A stretch of DNA of 64,000 bases from Phycisphaeraceae bacterium (GTDB lineage: Bacteria > Planctomycetota > Phycisphaerae > Phycisphaerales > Zrk34). The notes under the pieces were generated by a model. That model saw nothing but the letters and a program-made list of their open reading frames with translations. It ran no database searches and was not told where the DNA came from. The stretch lies in contig JANQHD010000032.1 in the NCBI GenBank assembly GCA_028282805.1, positions 1-64,000 of the forward strand, read 5' to 3'. The position numbers and the translations under genes are program-made. This document shows, one piece after another, positions 30,719-42,879 of this stretch (position 1 is the stretch's first letter; the number at the start of each line of letters is the position of its first letter).

Positions 30719-31594
30719 ATGGGCGCTGCGACCGAAACCTGGACCACGCGCAAGCTGCTCGACTGGACCGCCGGCCACCTCGAGCGCAAGGCCGTCGATG
30801 CGCCCCGGCTGTCGGCCGAGTTGCTGCTGGCCCACGTTTTAAACGTGCAGCGCGTCATGCTCTACGCCGACCTCGACCGCCCGGCCAGCGAGTTGGAGCG
30901 GGCCGCGTTCCGCGACCTCGTCGAGCGCGCCGCCGAGCACGAGCCCGTGCAGTACCTGACCGGCCGGGCGCACTTCTTCTCCATGGTCTTCAACGTCACG
31001 ACCGACGTGCTCATCCCCCGCCCGAGCACCGAGTCGCTCGTCGAGCACGTCATCCAGCACGCCAAGCGCACGCCCGGCTTCCACCAGCCGCTCGTCGCCG
31101 ACATCGGCACGGGCTCCGGCTGCATCGCCATCAGCTTGGCCAAGCACATCGAAGGCGCGCGCGTGATCGCGACCGACGTCAGCGAAGCGGCGCTCGAACT
31201 CGCCCGCGCCAACGCCGAGGCCAACGGCGTGGCCGACCGCGTCGAGTTCCGCGCCGGTTCGCTCTACGAGGCCTTACCCGAGCGGGTGAACTTTTTGTGC
31301 AGCAACCCGCCGTACATCCCCGACCACGAATGGGACGCGGTCGCGCCCAACGTCAAGGACCACGAGCCGACCGGCGCCCTGCGCGCCGGGCCCGACGGCC
31401 TCGATTGCCTCCGCCCGCTCATCGAGCGCGCCGCCGACCACCTGCTCGAGCCCGGCCAACTCGCCTTCGAGATCGCCGCCTGCCAGAAACAGGCCGTCAC
31501 CGACCTGGCTGAGCAACAGCCGCACCTGTCCGGCGCTCGCGTGCTGGCCGACGCCGAGGGCTTCGACCGCGTGCTGATCGCCGACCGCGCCTGA
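30719..31594 (+). CDS. prmC: Peptide chain release factor N5-glutamine methyltransferase
   Basis: A 291-residue SAM enzyme that methylates the GGQ glutamine of release factors. N-terminal helical domain (APRLSAELLLAHVLN), then motif FSMVFNVTTDVLIPRPSTES, motif I LVADIGTGSGCIAISLA, and the catalytic FLCSNPPYIP. The canonical motif before it is 'PRPETE'; here S replaces E. ATG at 30719 is chosen; the in-frame extension upstream has no site. The enzyme looks complete. Confidence 0.93.
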   Translation: MGAATETWTTRKLLDWTAGHLERKAVDAPRLSAELLLAHVLNVQRVMLYADLDRPASELERAAFRDLVERAAEHEPVQYLTGRAHFFSMVFNVTTDVLIPRPSTESLVEHVIQHAKRTPGFHQPLVADIGTGSGCIAISLAKHIEGARVIATDVSEAALELARANAEANGVADRVEFRAGSLYEALPERVNFLCSNPPYIPDHEWDAVAPNVKDHEPTGALRAGPDGLDCLRPLIERAADHLLEPGQLAFEIAACQKQAVTDLAEQQPHLSGARVLADAEGFDRVLIADRA

Positions 31595-31600
31595 CCCCAC

Positions 31601-31635
31601 AAGCCCCGGCCTAAGCGCAGCGAAGGCCGGGGGGC
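31601..31635 (-). repeat. REP-B solitary copy (reverse orientation)
   Basis: CAAG tail followed by CCCCGGCC, loop TAAGCGCAGCGAA, then GGCCGGGG. Relative to the copies around RAYT2 the upper stem is changed on both arms at once, so pairing is kept. It lies seven bases after the prmC stop codon and may act as its terminator. Confidence 0.85.
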
Positions 31636-31691
31636 CTAATCCGGGTATCCCATGTTATAATCCCCCGCATAACCGCCCCGGGAATCCCCTC

Positions 31692-33176
31692 ATGCGCTTG
31701 ATCCTCTCCCTCACACTGATTCTCACCCTCGCCACTGCCGCGTTTGCCCAGTACATCGTGGTTAACCCCCAGACCCCCGGCTCCCGCGCCGCCCTGAAAC
31801 ACGTCAACGAATTGATCGAACGCCACATCCCCGCCGAGATGCGCAAGACCTACGTGCCGCACCCCGATGCGCTCAAGTCGTGGGACGATCTGCGCCAGGC
31901 GACCGAGCTGTTGAAGGCCATCCCTAACCAAACGCGCGAACAGATCGAACACGCCCTCGGCCAACCGCCCGACAAACTCGACGCCGACCAACTCCACGTG
32001 TTCGCCGAACTGCTGGATCAGCAGGAGCCCGTCTTCGAGCGGATCGACCGCATCCTTGCGCGCGGCAAACTGCATATCCCCTTTTCGCTAGATCCCGATG
32101 CCCAAGACATGGAATTGACCGCTGAGTTGCACCTGATGGCTCAAATGATCTTGCTCCAAGCCCACGTCTACTTGGCGAAAGATCAGCCGGGTGAGGCGAT
32201 GGATTCGTATCGCCGGGCCTTGGAGCTTGGCCAAGTGCTGCGTGAGGGATTGATGGTCCACTACCTGGTCGGCACGGCGATCGAGGCGCTCACGCACCGA
32301 CAGCTCACGCGGATCGCGTTAACAAGCGGTGATGTCACGGCCTTGCGAGCCGTGATGAACCTGGCCGCAGAGGAGAAGCCCGTTGGCCGATCGTTACGTG
32401 CGGCTTGCGATGGCCGGGAGCGCGATTTCACAATCAACGCCTTGCGTTATCTGGCCGTGCAATTCGCGGAGGACCAGCCGGAGCGGGAGCGCTTCAAGGT
32501 CGCCGACCTGGCGATGTGCCCGGACCTGCCCAGCATGTTGCACTATCATGTGCTCGACGACGACCGGAAAGATCGCGTCCGCCGGTACCTCCTTAAGCAT
32601 GCACGCCTGTTTGATGCGAACGCAACGATCGAGTCGTTTGCGACCGACCACAAGCAGTTCAGCGCGGCCTACACCGCGACCTATTCGCTCAAGGAAATGC
32701 CAAAAGGGCTCTTCGATCTCACCGAGCGGGGCGAATTGTTAGCCGAACTGGTCAAGTACGTCACGAACGAGGAACAGCCCCCTGTGGAGTTCCAACAGAA
32801 GATCGCGACCGAGTTCGACAACATCACCGGCAAGTCGGGCGAATTGTGGCAGCAAAGGCTGATCTGGATCGACCGCAAACGCCTTTCAGATCGTCACGGC
32901 CTCCGCACGCTCGCGGCCCTGCGCCTCGCTGAAAGCAAGCTCGGCCAACTACCCGACAAGCTGACCGGCCTGATCGATGCGGGCATCCTCAAGTCGCTGC
33001 CCGCCGACCCGTTCGGCGTTGGGCCGTTGCGGTACGACCCGCAGCGCCGGCTGATCTGGTCCATCGGCGACAACGGCACCGACGACGGCGGCGAAGGCCT
33101 GCCCGACGACCCGATAAAACGCTTGAGCGGCAAAGACATCGTCTGGCGTATCCCGCCGATCCAAACGACCGATTAA
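31692..33176 (+). CDS. Secreted protein, 494 aa
   Basis: A 494-residue protein with a signal peptide (MRLILSLTLILTLATAAFA, then QYIVV). The mature part is mostly helical with a TPR-like feel (VYLAKDQPGEAMDSYRRALE). The end, LPADPFGVGPLRYDPQRRLI then WSIGDNGTDDGGEG, is a tail common in planctomycete secreted and pseudopilin-like proteins. No enzymatic motif is seen. It lies upstream of the peptidase gene and both have export signals. Confidence 0.78.
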   Translation: MRLILSLTLILTLATAAFAQYIVVNPQTPGSRAALKHVNELIERHIPAEMRKTYVPHPDALKSWDDLRQATELLKAIPNQTREQIEHALGQPPDKLDADQLHVFAELLDQQEPVFERIDRILARGKLHIPFSLDPDAQDMELTAELHLMAQMILLQAHVYLAKDQPGEAMDSYRRALELGQVLREGLMVHYLVGTAIEALTHRQLTRIALTSGDVTALRAVMNLAAEEKPVGRSLRAACDGRERDFTINALRYLAVQFAEDQPERERFKVADLAMCPDLPSMLHYHVLDDDRKDRVRRYLLKHARLFDANATIESFATDHKQFSAAYTATYSLKEMPKGLFDLTERGELLAELVKYVTNEEQPPVEFQQKIATEFDNITGKSGELWQQRLIWIDRKRLSDRHGLRTLAALRLAESKLGQLPDKLTGLIDAGILKSLPADPFGVGPLRYDPQRRLIWSIGDNGTDDGGEGLPDDPIKRLSGKDIVWRIPPIQTTD

Positions 33177-33248
33177 CCGCGTAACTTTGCGCCGACCGGG
33201 CGTGTATGCTGTATCACCGTCACGTTGTTCTTCAATAGGGTCGCTCGC

Positions 33249-35102
33249 ATGCGCCGACACACGCTCGCCTTAACGTTGGCCCTCGCCCTGGCCGGTTGCA
33301 GCCGGCCGAGCGCACCGGTGGTTGCCGAACAACCGCGCACGACCACCGCCACCACGGTCGCCGTCGACCCCGCCGTGGCGCACTACCAGCAGATGGTCGA
33401 GCACCTCGCGTCGCCCGAGCTCGAAGGCCGCAACCCCGGCACCGCCGGCGCGGCGCTGGCGCGCGACTGGCTCGTCGAACAGTTCCGCCACGCCGGGCTC
33501 GAACCGGCCTTCGGTGATCGGTACACCCAACCGTTCGAGGTGACCGCGGGCGTCGAGGTCAAAAAAGAAAAGCTGCACGCCAACGACAAGCCCTTCGCCG
33601 ACTCAGGCGACTACGACCCGTTCGGCACCTCGGCCAGCGCGGCGTTCGCCGGCGAGGCCGTGTTCGTCGGTTACTCCATCGACAGCAAACGGCACGACTA
33701 CCACAGCTACCCCAAAGACCAGGCCGACGCGCTGACCGGCAAGGTGTTCTGCGTCTACCGCTACGAGCCGACCAACGACAAGGGCCGCAGCGCCTGGACC
33801 GCAGACGGCTCGTGGACCTCGCACGCCTCGCTGGACTCGAAGATCAAGCTCGCCGAGCGTCACGGCGCCGCGGCGATCGTCGTCTTCAACCCGCCCGCCC
33901 GGCGTAACGCCGTGATCCGCTCGGCGTCGGGCAGCGTGTTCGGCGGCGCCCGCAAGGTGCCGATCTTCAGCGCCGACTACGCCGTGTTCAAGCAACTGCT
34001 CAAACGCGCCGGCAAAGAAAACCCCGAACAGTTCGCCAAGCAGCTCGAACAACAAGCCAACGTCGGCCCCGCGATCGTACCGCTCGGCGTCACCCTGTCG
34101 GGCGAGGTCGAGCTAAAGAGCATCAAGGTGACCGCGTACAACATCGCCGCCGCGCTGCCCGGCCGAGGGGCGCTGGCCGATCAGGTGGTCGTCGTCGGCG
34201 CGCACTACGACCACCTCGGCTTCGGTCCCGTCGGCCGCAAGAACAAGAAACTCGTCTTCCGCCCCGGCGCCGACGACAACGCCTCGGGCACCGCCGCGCT
34301 CGTCCAGCTGGCGCAGCGCTTCGCCGCTCGTGCAAAAAACGAGAACACACCCGCCGGCCGGCGCGCGATCCTGTTCGTCGCCTTCGACGCCGAGGAACGC
34401 GGGCTCATCGGCTCAAAGTACTTCGCCAAGCACCTCGAGCAGGCCTCACTCAGCGCCGGCCAGATCACCGCCATGCTCAACATGGACATGGTCGGCCGCC
34501 TGAGAAACGACCGCCTGTTCGTCAGCGGCGTCGACACCGGCGACCGGTGGCGCAAGCGCGTCAGTTCGATCGGCGAGGCGATGGGGTTACAGCTCGTGCT
34601 GACGGGCCCGGCCGGCAACCGTTCCGATCACTCGCCGTTCCACGCGCTCGACATCCCCGTGCTGCACTTGTTTACCGGGCTCCACGCCGACTACCACCAG
34701 CCGACCGACACCGCCGACAAGATCAACGCCGCCGGCGGCGTGCGCGTCGTCGCGTTCCTCGAACAGCTGATGCTCGACCTGTGGGCCGAGCCGGTCACCG
34801 TCGCCTTCGTCGCGCCGTCGGAGGCCGGCCCGCCGCGCGCGTTCCTCGGCATCCGCCCACGCATGACCGACCGCGACGGCAAGAACGGCGCCGGCATCGA
34901 CGCCATCACCCCCGGCGGCCCGGCGCAAAAGGCCGGCCTGCTCGCTGGCGACGTCATCGTCGGCTGGGACGGCAAGACCGTGAACAACACCACCGAACTG
35001 ATGCAGCGCATCGGCAACACCACGCCCGGCGACGAGGTCGAACTCACCGTTGAACGCGGCAAAGAAACCGTCGACATCAAGGTGAAAACCGGTAAGCGCT
35101 GA
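33249..35102 (+). CDS. Lipoprotein M28 zinc peptidase with PA and PDZ domains
   Basis: A 617-residue lipoprotein: LALALAGCSRPS gives a lipobox at C17. A PA-type insert lies about residues 110-260 (KVFCVYRYEPTND...AAIVVFNPPA). The M28 core follows with all five zinc ligands: H in VVVGAHYDHLGFG, D in GADDNASGTAAL, E-E in VAFDAEERGLIGS, D in LNMDMVGRL, and H in LHADYHQPTDTADK. A PDZ domain ends the protein from about residue 530: FLGIRPRMTDRDGKNGAGID and KAGLLAGDVIVGWDGKTV. It is an aminopeptidase at the envelope. Its stop codon touches the converging sulfatase's stop with no base between. Confidence 0.92.
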   Translation: MRRHTLALTLALALAGCSRPSAPVVAEQPRTTTATTVAVDPAVAHYQQMVEHLASPELEGRNPGTAGAALARDWLVEQFRHAGLEPAFGDRYTQPFEVTAGVEVKKEKLHANDKPFADSGDYDPFGTSASAAFAGEAVFVGYSIDSKRHDYHSYPKDQADALTGKVFCVYRYEPTNDKGRSAWTADGSWTSHASLDSKIKLAERHGAAAIVVFNPPARRNAVIRSASGSVFGGARKVPIFSADYAVFKQLLKRAGKENPEQFAKQLEQQANVGPAIVPLGVTLSGEVELKSIKVTAYNIAAALPGRGALADQVVVVGAHYDHLGFGPVGRKNKKLVFRPGADDNASGTAALVQLAQRFAARAKNENTPAGRRAILFVAFDAEERGLIGSKYFAKHLEQASLSAGQITAMLNMDMVGRLRNDRLFVSGVDTGDRWRKRVSSIGEAMGLQLVLTGPAGNRSDHSPFHALDIPVLHLFTGLHADYHQPTDTADKINAAGGVRVVAFLEQLMLDLWAEPVTVAFVAPSEAGPPRAFLGIRPRMTDRDGKNGAGIDAITPGGPAQKAGLLAGDVIVGWDGKTVNNTTELMQRIGNTTPGDEVELTVERGKETVDIKVKTGKR

Positions 35103-36557
35103 TCACTTGCCCTTGCGCTTGGCGCGCGGGCTGATCGATTCCTGGTGCTTGTTGAACGCGGCGCGGGCCTCGGCGTTATCGCGCTCGCGGAACACGCCCA
35201 GCGTCGGGTCGCCGGTTTCGGCCATCCAACCCTCGAGCGCCGCGCGCAGCGTCGCTAACTCGTCGGCGTGCGCCGGGTCGTCGATCAGGTTCACCAGTGC
35301 ATCGGGGTCGCGTTCGATGTCGTACAGCTCTTCGAGCACGCGGTGGTCGATCAGGTCCAGCCGGGCCGCGATCGCCGGGTCGGTCTTGGCCAGCTGTTTC
35401 ATGCGCCGGTAGGTCGCCGTGCCCTTGGTGGCGGTGCGCATGTCGCGCACGCCGTCCGACCAGGGGTTGAAGATGTACAGGTACTTCTTCGTCTGCACGG
35501 CCCGCATCAGCTCGCGTGTGCCCGCCGAGTTCTGGTTGTATTCCTTGAACACCATGCCGCGGCCCGTTTGCGTCTGGCCCTTCAAAACAGGCGCAAACGA
35601 ACGCCCGTCGAGCCCGCCGGGGTGCGGCGCGCCGGCGATGTCCAACCGCGTCGGCAGCAGGTCCACCGCCGAAACCATGTGCGCCCGGTCCACCGCGCCC
35701 GCCTTCGTCACGCCCGGCCAGCACACGATCAGCGGCGTGCGCGTCGAGTGGTGGTACAGCTGCGTCTTGGCGAACGGCAGCGGCATGCCGTGGTCCGAGA
35801 GGAACACGACGACCGTGTCGCCCGCCGCGCCCGATTCGTGCAACGTCCGCACGATCGCGCCCACCGCGTCGTCGGCGCGGCGCACCGTCGAGTAGTACTG
35901 CGCCAGCTCCGTGCGGACCGCCGGGTCGTCGAACAAGAAGCCCGGCACCGGCACCTCGTCGGCGGTGTACACGCGCGAGGGTTTGTGCTTGTCCTTGCCG
36001 GTGTGGAACGGCTTGTGCGGGTCGGCGATGTTGATCATCAGGCAGAACGGCTTGCCCGCTTCTTTCGCGGCGGCGATGCCGTGCGCCGTCGACACGCCGA
36101 ACGATTCGGCGTCTTTCTTGTGCGCCGTCGTGCCGTCGGACAGCGTGTCGAGAACCAAATCCCACGGGTAAGGGTGGTAGGGCGTCGAGTGCGCCGCCTT
36201 GCCGCGGATCGCCGTGAAGTAACCGGCTTTCTTGATCAGGTCGGTCAGCACCGGGTAGCCGGGATTCTTGTTCTGCACGAACCCCTCGACGCCGTTGTTG
36301 TGCGGGTAACGCCCCGACCACATGACGTTACGTCCCGGCATGCAGTTGCCCACCTGCACGTGAGCGCGGTCGAACCGCAGCGAACACGCCGCCAGCTCGT
36401 CGATGTGGGGCGTCGTGCCCGCGAGCGCGCAGCCGAATGCGCCCACCGAATCGGCGCTCATGTCGTCGACGGTGATGATGAGCAGGTTCGGCCGATGGGC
36501 GGCGGACGCGAGACCCGCCACACACAGCACGCACGCCAGCGCCAGTCGCTTGATCAT
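35103..36557 (-). CDS. Secreted sulfatase (arylsulfatase family)
   Basis: A 484-residue type I sulfatase with a signal peptide (ALACVLCVAGLASAA). Metal-binding start NLLIITVDDMSADSVGAFGC, catalytic C72-M-P-G-R76 where C72 becomes formylglycine (consensus C-x-P-x-R), followed by SGRYPHNNGVEGF, then FLSDHGMPLPFAKTQLYHHS. It lacks a PEP-CTERM tail. Iduronate-sulfatase-like relatives start the same way. It removes sulfate from a carbohydrate in the periplasm. It is first in line with two PEP-CTERM sulfatases on the same strand, 20 bases downstream of the next one. Confidence 0.93.
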   Translation of the reverse strand: MIKRLALACVLCVAGLASAAHRPNLLIITVDDMSADSVGAFGCALAGTTPHIDELAACSLRFDRAHVQVGNCMPGRNVMWSGRYPHNNGVEGFVQNKNPGYPVLTDLIKKAGYFTAIRGKAAHSTPYHPYPWDLVLDTLSDGTTAHKKDAESFGVSTAHGIAAAKEAGKPFCLMINIADPHKPFHTGKDKHKPSRVYTADEVPVPGFLFDDPAVRTELAQYYSTVRRADDAVGAIVRTLHESGAAGDTVVVFLSDHGMPLPFAKTQLYHHSTRTPLIVCWPGVTKAGAVDRAHMVSAVDLLPTRLDIAGAPHPGGLDGRSFAPVLKGQTQTGRGMVFKEYNQNSAGTRELMRAVQTKKYLYIFNPWSDGVRDMRTATKGTATYRRMKQLAKTDPAIAARLDLIDHRVLEELYDIERDPDALVNLIDDPAHADELATLRAALEGWMAETGDPTLGVFRERDNAEARAAFNKHQESISPRAKRKGK

Positions 36558-36577
36558 GGTGAGCTGGATTGTAAGCC

Positions 36578-39250
36578 TCACGCGGCGCGCCTGCGCCGGG
36601 TCGGCAGGGTCGCGGCCGCCAACGCCAGCAGCGCCAGCGAGGCCGGCTCGGGCACCGAGGGGCTGAAGACCGGCGGGCCGGTGTCGGGCGTGCCGTCGAA
36701 ACCGAAGTTTGCGCCGAGGTAGTTCAGGTCGGCCAGCGAGACGGTGCCGTCGCCGTTGAAGTCGCCGCCGGCCCAGCCCGCGGCCTGGTTGAAGTTGGCG
36801 CCCAGCGCGTTGAGGTCGATCAGCGTCACCTTCAGGTCGGTGTTCGCGTCGCCGAACACGCTGCCGAGCAGGTTGTTCACCAGGTCTTGCACGTCGTCGT
36901 CGTCGGCATCGCCGTCGAGGTCGACGTCGAACGCGGCGTTGCCGGCGTTGGCGTAGACCAGGTCCATGTCGTCGCCGTCGATCTCGCCGTCGCCGTCGAA
37001 GTCGCCGAGGTACACCGGCACGCCCTCGATCGGCAGCGCCACGGAGATCGCGTCGAGCAGGACGCCGCCGCTGGTCGCGGGGTTGGCGTAGAACGCCAGC
37101 GTCGTGCCCGCGGTGAGCAGTATCTCGTCCTGGTCGAGCAGGCCGAACTCGACCAACTCCGGGCCCGACCCGCTGGAGCGGGTGTAGCTCAGCGTGTTCG
37201 AGCCGAGCGCAAAGCCGTTGCCGGTGTAACCGCTCAGGCCCGTGAACGGGTTGTCGCCGGAGATGAACTCGAGCAGCATCGACTCGTTGGAGTTGGTGAT
37301 GCCGCCGACGAGGATCGACTTGAGCAGCACGTCGACGTCGAACGAAAACTCGATCGCCTCGGGCGTGGCGAGGGTGCCGTCGACGCGGCGTTCGACATCC
37401 GGGCTAGTGCCGTCGAGGTCGGAGTTCACGCCCACGCCGAGGTCGTTGGTGTCGAACACGGCGTTCTGACCCACGGCGGTCATCGACAGCGTGACGGCCT
37501 GCTCGTCGGTGGCGAACGCGGTGGCGCCGTCGAGCGTGGGCTCGGCGATCCCGTTCAGGTCGAAGGTGATGCGCGGCGTGTGGTGCGGCGCATCGATCGC
37601 CGCGCCCGTCGCGCGCACGGTCGGGTAGACCGCCCCGGTCTCGTCGAGGAAGTTGCGCAGGTCCCACGTCGCCCGCGCCGCGCGCTTGTACTGCATGTTG
37701 GTCATGTCGCGGTCGACGAGGTTGTTGTTCTCGCCGAGGTCGACCTGGTCGATGACGTTGCCGTTGGTGTCGGTGACGCCCGACAGGTCGAACATGAGGA
37801 ACGCGCCCTCGACGCCGCTGTAGCTGGTGGTCACGGAGTGGGGGGCCTCTTCGTAGAAGTAGGCGAGCTTCACGCGTTCGTCGCCGAAGTCGCGCACGAT
37901 CGTCGAGGTCGGCCGGGCTCGCGGCTCGAGGTAGCCGGGGAAGTGGAAGAACACGGCGTTGCGGTCGGCCTCGCTCTCCGTGCCCTGGATGATGCCCGCG
38001 AGCGACTCGCCGTCGAGCGCGTGCGTTTCGGCGTCGGGCAGCGTCGCGCCGGCGAACTCGGCGTAGGTCGGGTACAGGTCGACCACGTGCACCGCCTCGT
38101 CGTTGGTCCGCCCGCCCTCGGTGACGGGGTCGATGATGCCCGGGGCCCACACGATCAGCGGCACGCGCAGGCCGCCCTCTTCCTGTGTGCCCTTGTGGCC
38201 GCGCAGCGGGGCGTTGCTGGTCATGGTCTGGTGGCCGCCGTTGTCGGAGACAAAGGTGATGATGGTGTTTTCGGCGATGGAGTCGGATTGGTCGCCGTCG
38301 CCGTTGGGGTCTTCGACGAACGCGATGATCCGGCCGATCGCCTGGTCCATGCCCTCGAGGATGGCGGCGTAGTTCTGGTTGGAATGGCGCGGGTCGCTGC
38401 TGGTAGTCGCGTCCCACTTGGCCTTCAGGTCGTCGCGGGGCACGTTGTTGTTGATCGGCGTGTGCACCGCGTGGAAGCCGACGTTGATGAAGAACGGGTC
38501 GTTGGGGGCGAGGTGGTCGTCCATGAAGTCGATCGCCGCGTCGGCCGTGGCGTCGGTCAGGTGCTTGTTATCGCCGACGATGGAATTGGGGTTGTTGCCG
38601 TTGGCGTGGGGGGTGAGGTTGTCGTCGACGTACTGCTGGGTGTATGGCGCGCCGTAGGCGTCCATGCCGGGGCCGACCTGGCCGTCGAACACGCCCGACG
38701 AAGACGCCTCGTAGTTGCTGTCGGGCGAGCCGGTGGTCGTGCCTCCGATGTTCACGTTGAACCCGTGGGCGGAGGTGATTTCGCCGGCGCTGTCGGTGGC
38801 GTGGAACTTGCCGACGTGCGCGGTGGTGTAGCCGGCGGATTGCAGGGTCTCGCCGAGCGTCACGGCGGAGGGCACGATGCCGTCGAGGTCGTTGGCGCCG
38901 AGCAGCACGGACCCGCCGTTGTTGCGGTTGAGCGAGTCGACGTTGTGCACGCCGTTGCGCGTGGGGTACTGGCCGGTGAACAGGGCGGCGCGCGTCGGCT
39001 CGCAGTTCTGGATCGCGTAGGCGTGGGTGAACGAGAGGCCCTCGTTGGCCAGGCGGTCGATGTTCGGCGTCTGGTAAAAGCCCGAGCCGTTGCTGTAGGC
39101 CGAGAGGCTGTTGCTCAGGTCGACCCAGCTCAGGTCGTCGGCGATGAGTTGGATGATATTCGGCTGCTGCGCCCGCGCGACGCCGGCGCCGATCAACAGG
39201 GCCAGCGCAACCGCGCAACCGCACACGAAACGGGAATCAACGTCTTTCAT
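36578..39250 (-). CDS. PEP-CTERM sulfatase with dockerin-like repeats
   Basis: An 890-residue exported protein. Signal peptide ends GVARA. The sulfatase domain covers residues 30-430: IIQLIADDLSWVDLSNS, catalytic C83-E-P-T-R87 in QNCEPTRAALFTGQYPTR, HVGKFHATDS and ITFVSDNGGH. A beta-rich domain follows, with VSGGVLLDAISVALP-like segments. Near the end, FDGDGEIDGDDMDLVYANAG and GDFNGDGTVSLADLNYLGAN are Ca-binding dockerin type I-like loops, then the VPEPASLALLALAAATL PEP-CTERM tail. ATG 39250 is chosen, with AGG nine bases ahead; 39259 is an alternative. Substrate is unknown, probably a sulfated polysaccharide. Confidence 0.92.
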   Translation of the reverse strand: MKDVDSRFVCGCAVALALLIGAGVARAQQPNIIQLIADDLSWVDLSNSLSAYSNGSGFYQTPNIDRLANEGLSFTHAYAIQNCEPTRAALFTGQYPTRNGVHNVDSLNRNNGGSVLLGANDLDGIVPSAVTLGETLQSAGYTTAHVGKFHATDSAGEITSAHGFNVNIGGTTTGSPDSNYEASSSGVFDGQVGPGMDAYGAPYTQQYVDDNLTPHANGNNPNSIVGDNKHLTDATADAAIDFMDDHLAPNDPFFINVGFHAVHTPINNNVPRDDLKAKWDATTSSDPRHSNQNYAAILEGMDQAIGRIIAFVEDPNGDGDQSDSIAENTIITFVSDNGGHQTMTSNAPLRGHKGTQEEGGLRVPLIVWAPGIIDPVTEGGRTNDEAVHVVDLYPTYAEFAGATLPDAETHALDGESLAGIIQGTESEADRNAVFFHFPGYLEPRARPTSTIVRDFGDERVKLAYFYEEAPHSVTTSYSGVEGAFLMFDLSGVTDTNGNVIDQVDLGENNNLVDRDMTNMQYKRAARATWDLRNFLDETGAVYPTVRATGAAIDAPHHTPRITFDLNGIAEPTLDGATAFATDEQAVTLSMTAVGQNAVFDTNDLGVGVNSDLDGTSPDVERRVDGTLATPEAIEFSFDVDVLLKSILVGGITNSNESMLLEFISGDNPFTGLSGYTGNGFALGSNTLSYTRSSGSGPELVEFGLLDQDEILLTAGTTLAFYANPATSGGVLLDAISVALPIEGVPVYLGDFDGDGEIDGDDMDLVYANAGNAAFDVDLDGDADDDDVQDLVNNLLGSVFGDANTDLKVTLIDLNALGANFNQAAGWAGGDFNGDGTVSLADLNYLGANFGFDGTPDTGPPVFSPSVPEPASLALLALAAATLPTRRRRAA

Positions 39251-39310
39251 GTTCGCCATCCTGGTAACGGGTCACGGGCGGCCCGCCCGCGCTAAGTGGG
39301 TTGCACAAGC

Positions 39311-41938
<2,628 letters not shown>

Positions 41939-42101
41939 GTTATCTCCATAGATGACAATCACCGCGCCTCGCGGCCCGTCATTAGGCCACGGCGGTGATG
42001 CCCTCCAGCATGTCAAAAAGATACACCATGAGGGCCGAAATGCACGCCCATCTTGATCAGAACTGGCAAGAAAAAGCGTCGCCTGACCCCGACATCGCCA
42101 C

Positions 42102-42644
42102 TTAGCGGCCCCGGCGGACCAGCGCCACCGCCCCGATGAACACCAACGCCAGCGCCCCCGGCTCGGGGCTCAGCAGCGGCGCGATCGTCAGGCCCAGCGT
42201 GTGGTCGGCGGTGTGGTACGAGCCGAACGGGTCGCCGATCGGCCCGCCGTAGGCCCCCGGGTCTGACAGCAACGCCGCCAGCTCGACCGGGTCGGTCGCC
42301 AACAGCGTGTGCTCACGCAGCACGACCTCGTAATCACCGCTCGGCAGGCCCGGCAGCGCAATCGCCTGCGAAAAAGGCACGATCGCCTGCCCCGCCAGCG
42401 CCAGCGGGTCGCGGTAGATCACTAGGTCGACGTGGTAGCCGCCCGGCCGAAGTGTCGGCGGCGTTGTGTGCAGCGCGTAGCCCAGGTCGCTCAACGCGCC
42501 GGCCGCGAACAGCTCGAACGGCTGCATGGCCGACGGCTCGGCCGGGCTCAGCGACACCGACTCGACCGCCGCGTCGGCGACCGAACCAACGGCCATGATG
42601 ACAAGCAGCAAACCCAACCCGAACGGCGCGGACGTGTGGCGCAT
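42102..42644 (-). CDS. Small PEP-CTERM secreted protein
   Basis: A 180-residue protein, signal peptide about residues 8-24 (GLGLLLVIMAVGSVADA), one beta-rich domain (VESVSLSPAEPSAMQPFEL), and the PEP-CTERM tail LLSPEPGALALVFIGAVALV with R-R-G-R at the end. The ATG at 42644 gives the short signal lead. It is one of five PEP-CTERM proteins in the window. Function unknown. Confidence 0.78.
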   Translation of the reverse strand: MRHTSAPFGLGLLLVIMAVGSVADAAVESVSLSPAEPSAMQPFELFAAGALSDLGYALHTTPPTLRPGGYHVDLVIYRDPLALAGQAIVPFSQAIALPGLPSGDYEVVLREHTLLATDPVELAALLSDPGAYGGPIGDPFGSYHTADHTLGLTIAPLLSPEPGALALVFIGAVALVRRGR

Positions 42645-42879
42645 GGCGATAACCCCTGATCTGCTCTTCCCGCACGTCCCTGTGCGATGGGCCAATGGCT
42701 CCCTCAACACGGCCCATGTTATCAGCCCCTGCGGGTTTCAGCCACGCCAAGCCGGACACAAGTGCTTGTCGCTCGGCGTCTTGCTTTATCGGACGCTATT
42801 GTTTTGGCATGTGTTGTAACAACCGGCCGGCCCCAGCGACATGTAAGGTGACGGGACCGTCAGTTGATTGGACGCAACC

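Noticed and set aside
36887-39295. An 802-codon plus-strand frame opposite the first PEP-CTERM sulfatase
   Set aside because: Valine- and aspartate-rich with no domain, while the minus strand encodes a full sulfatase.
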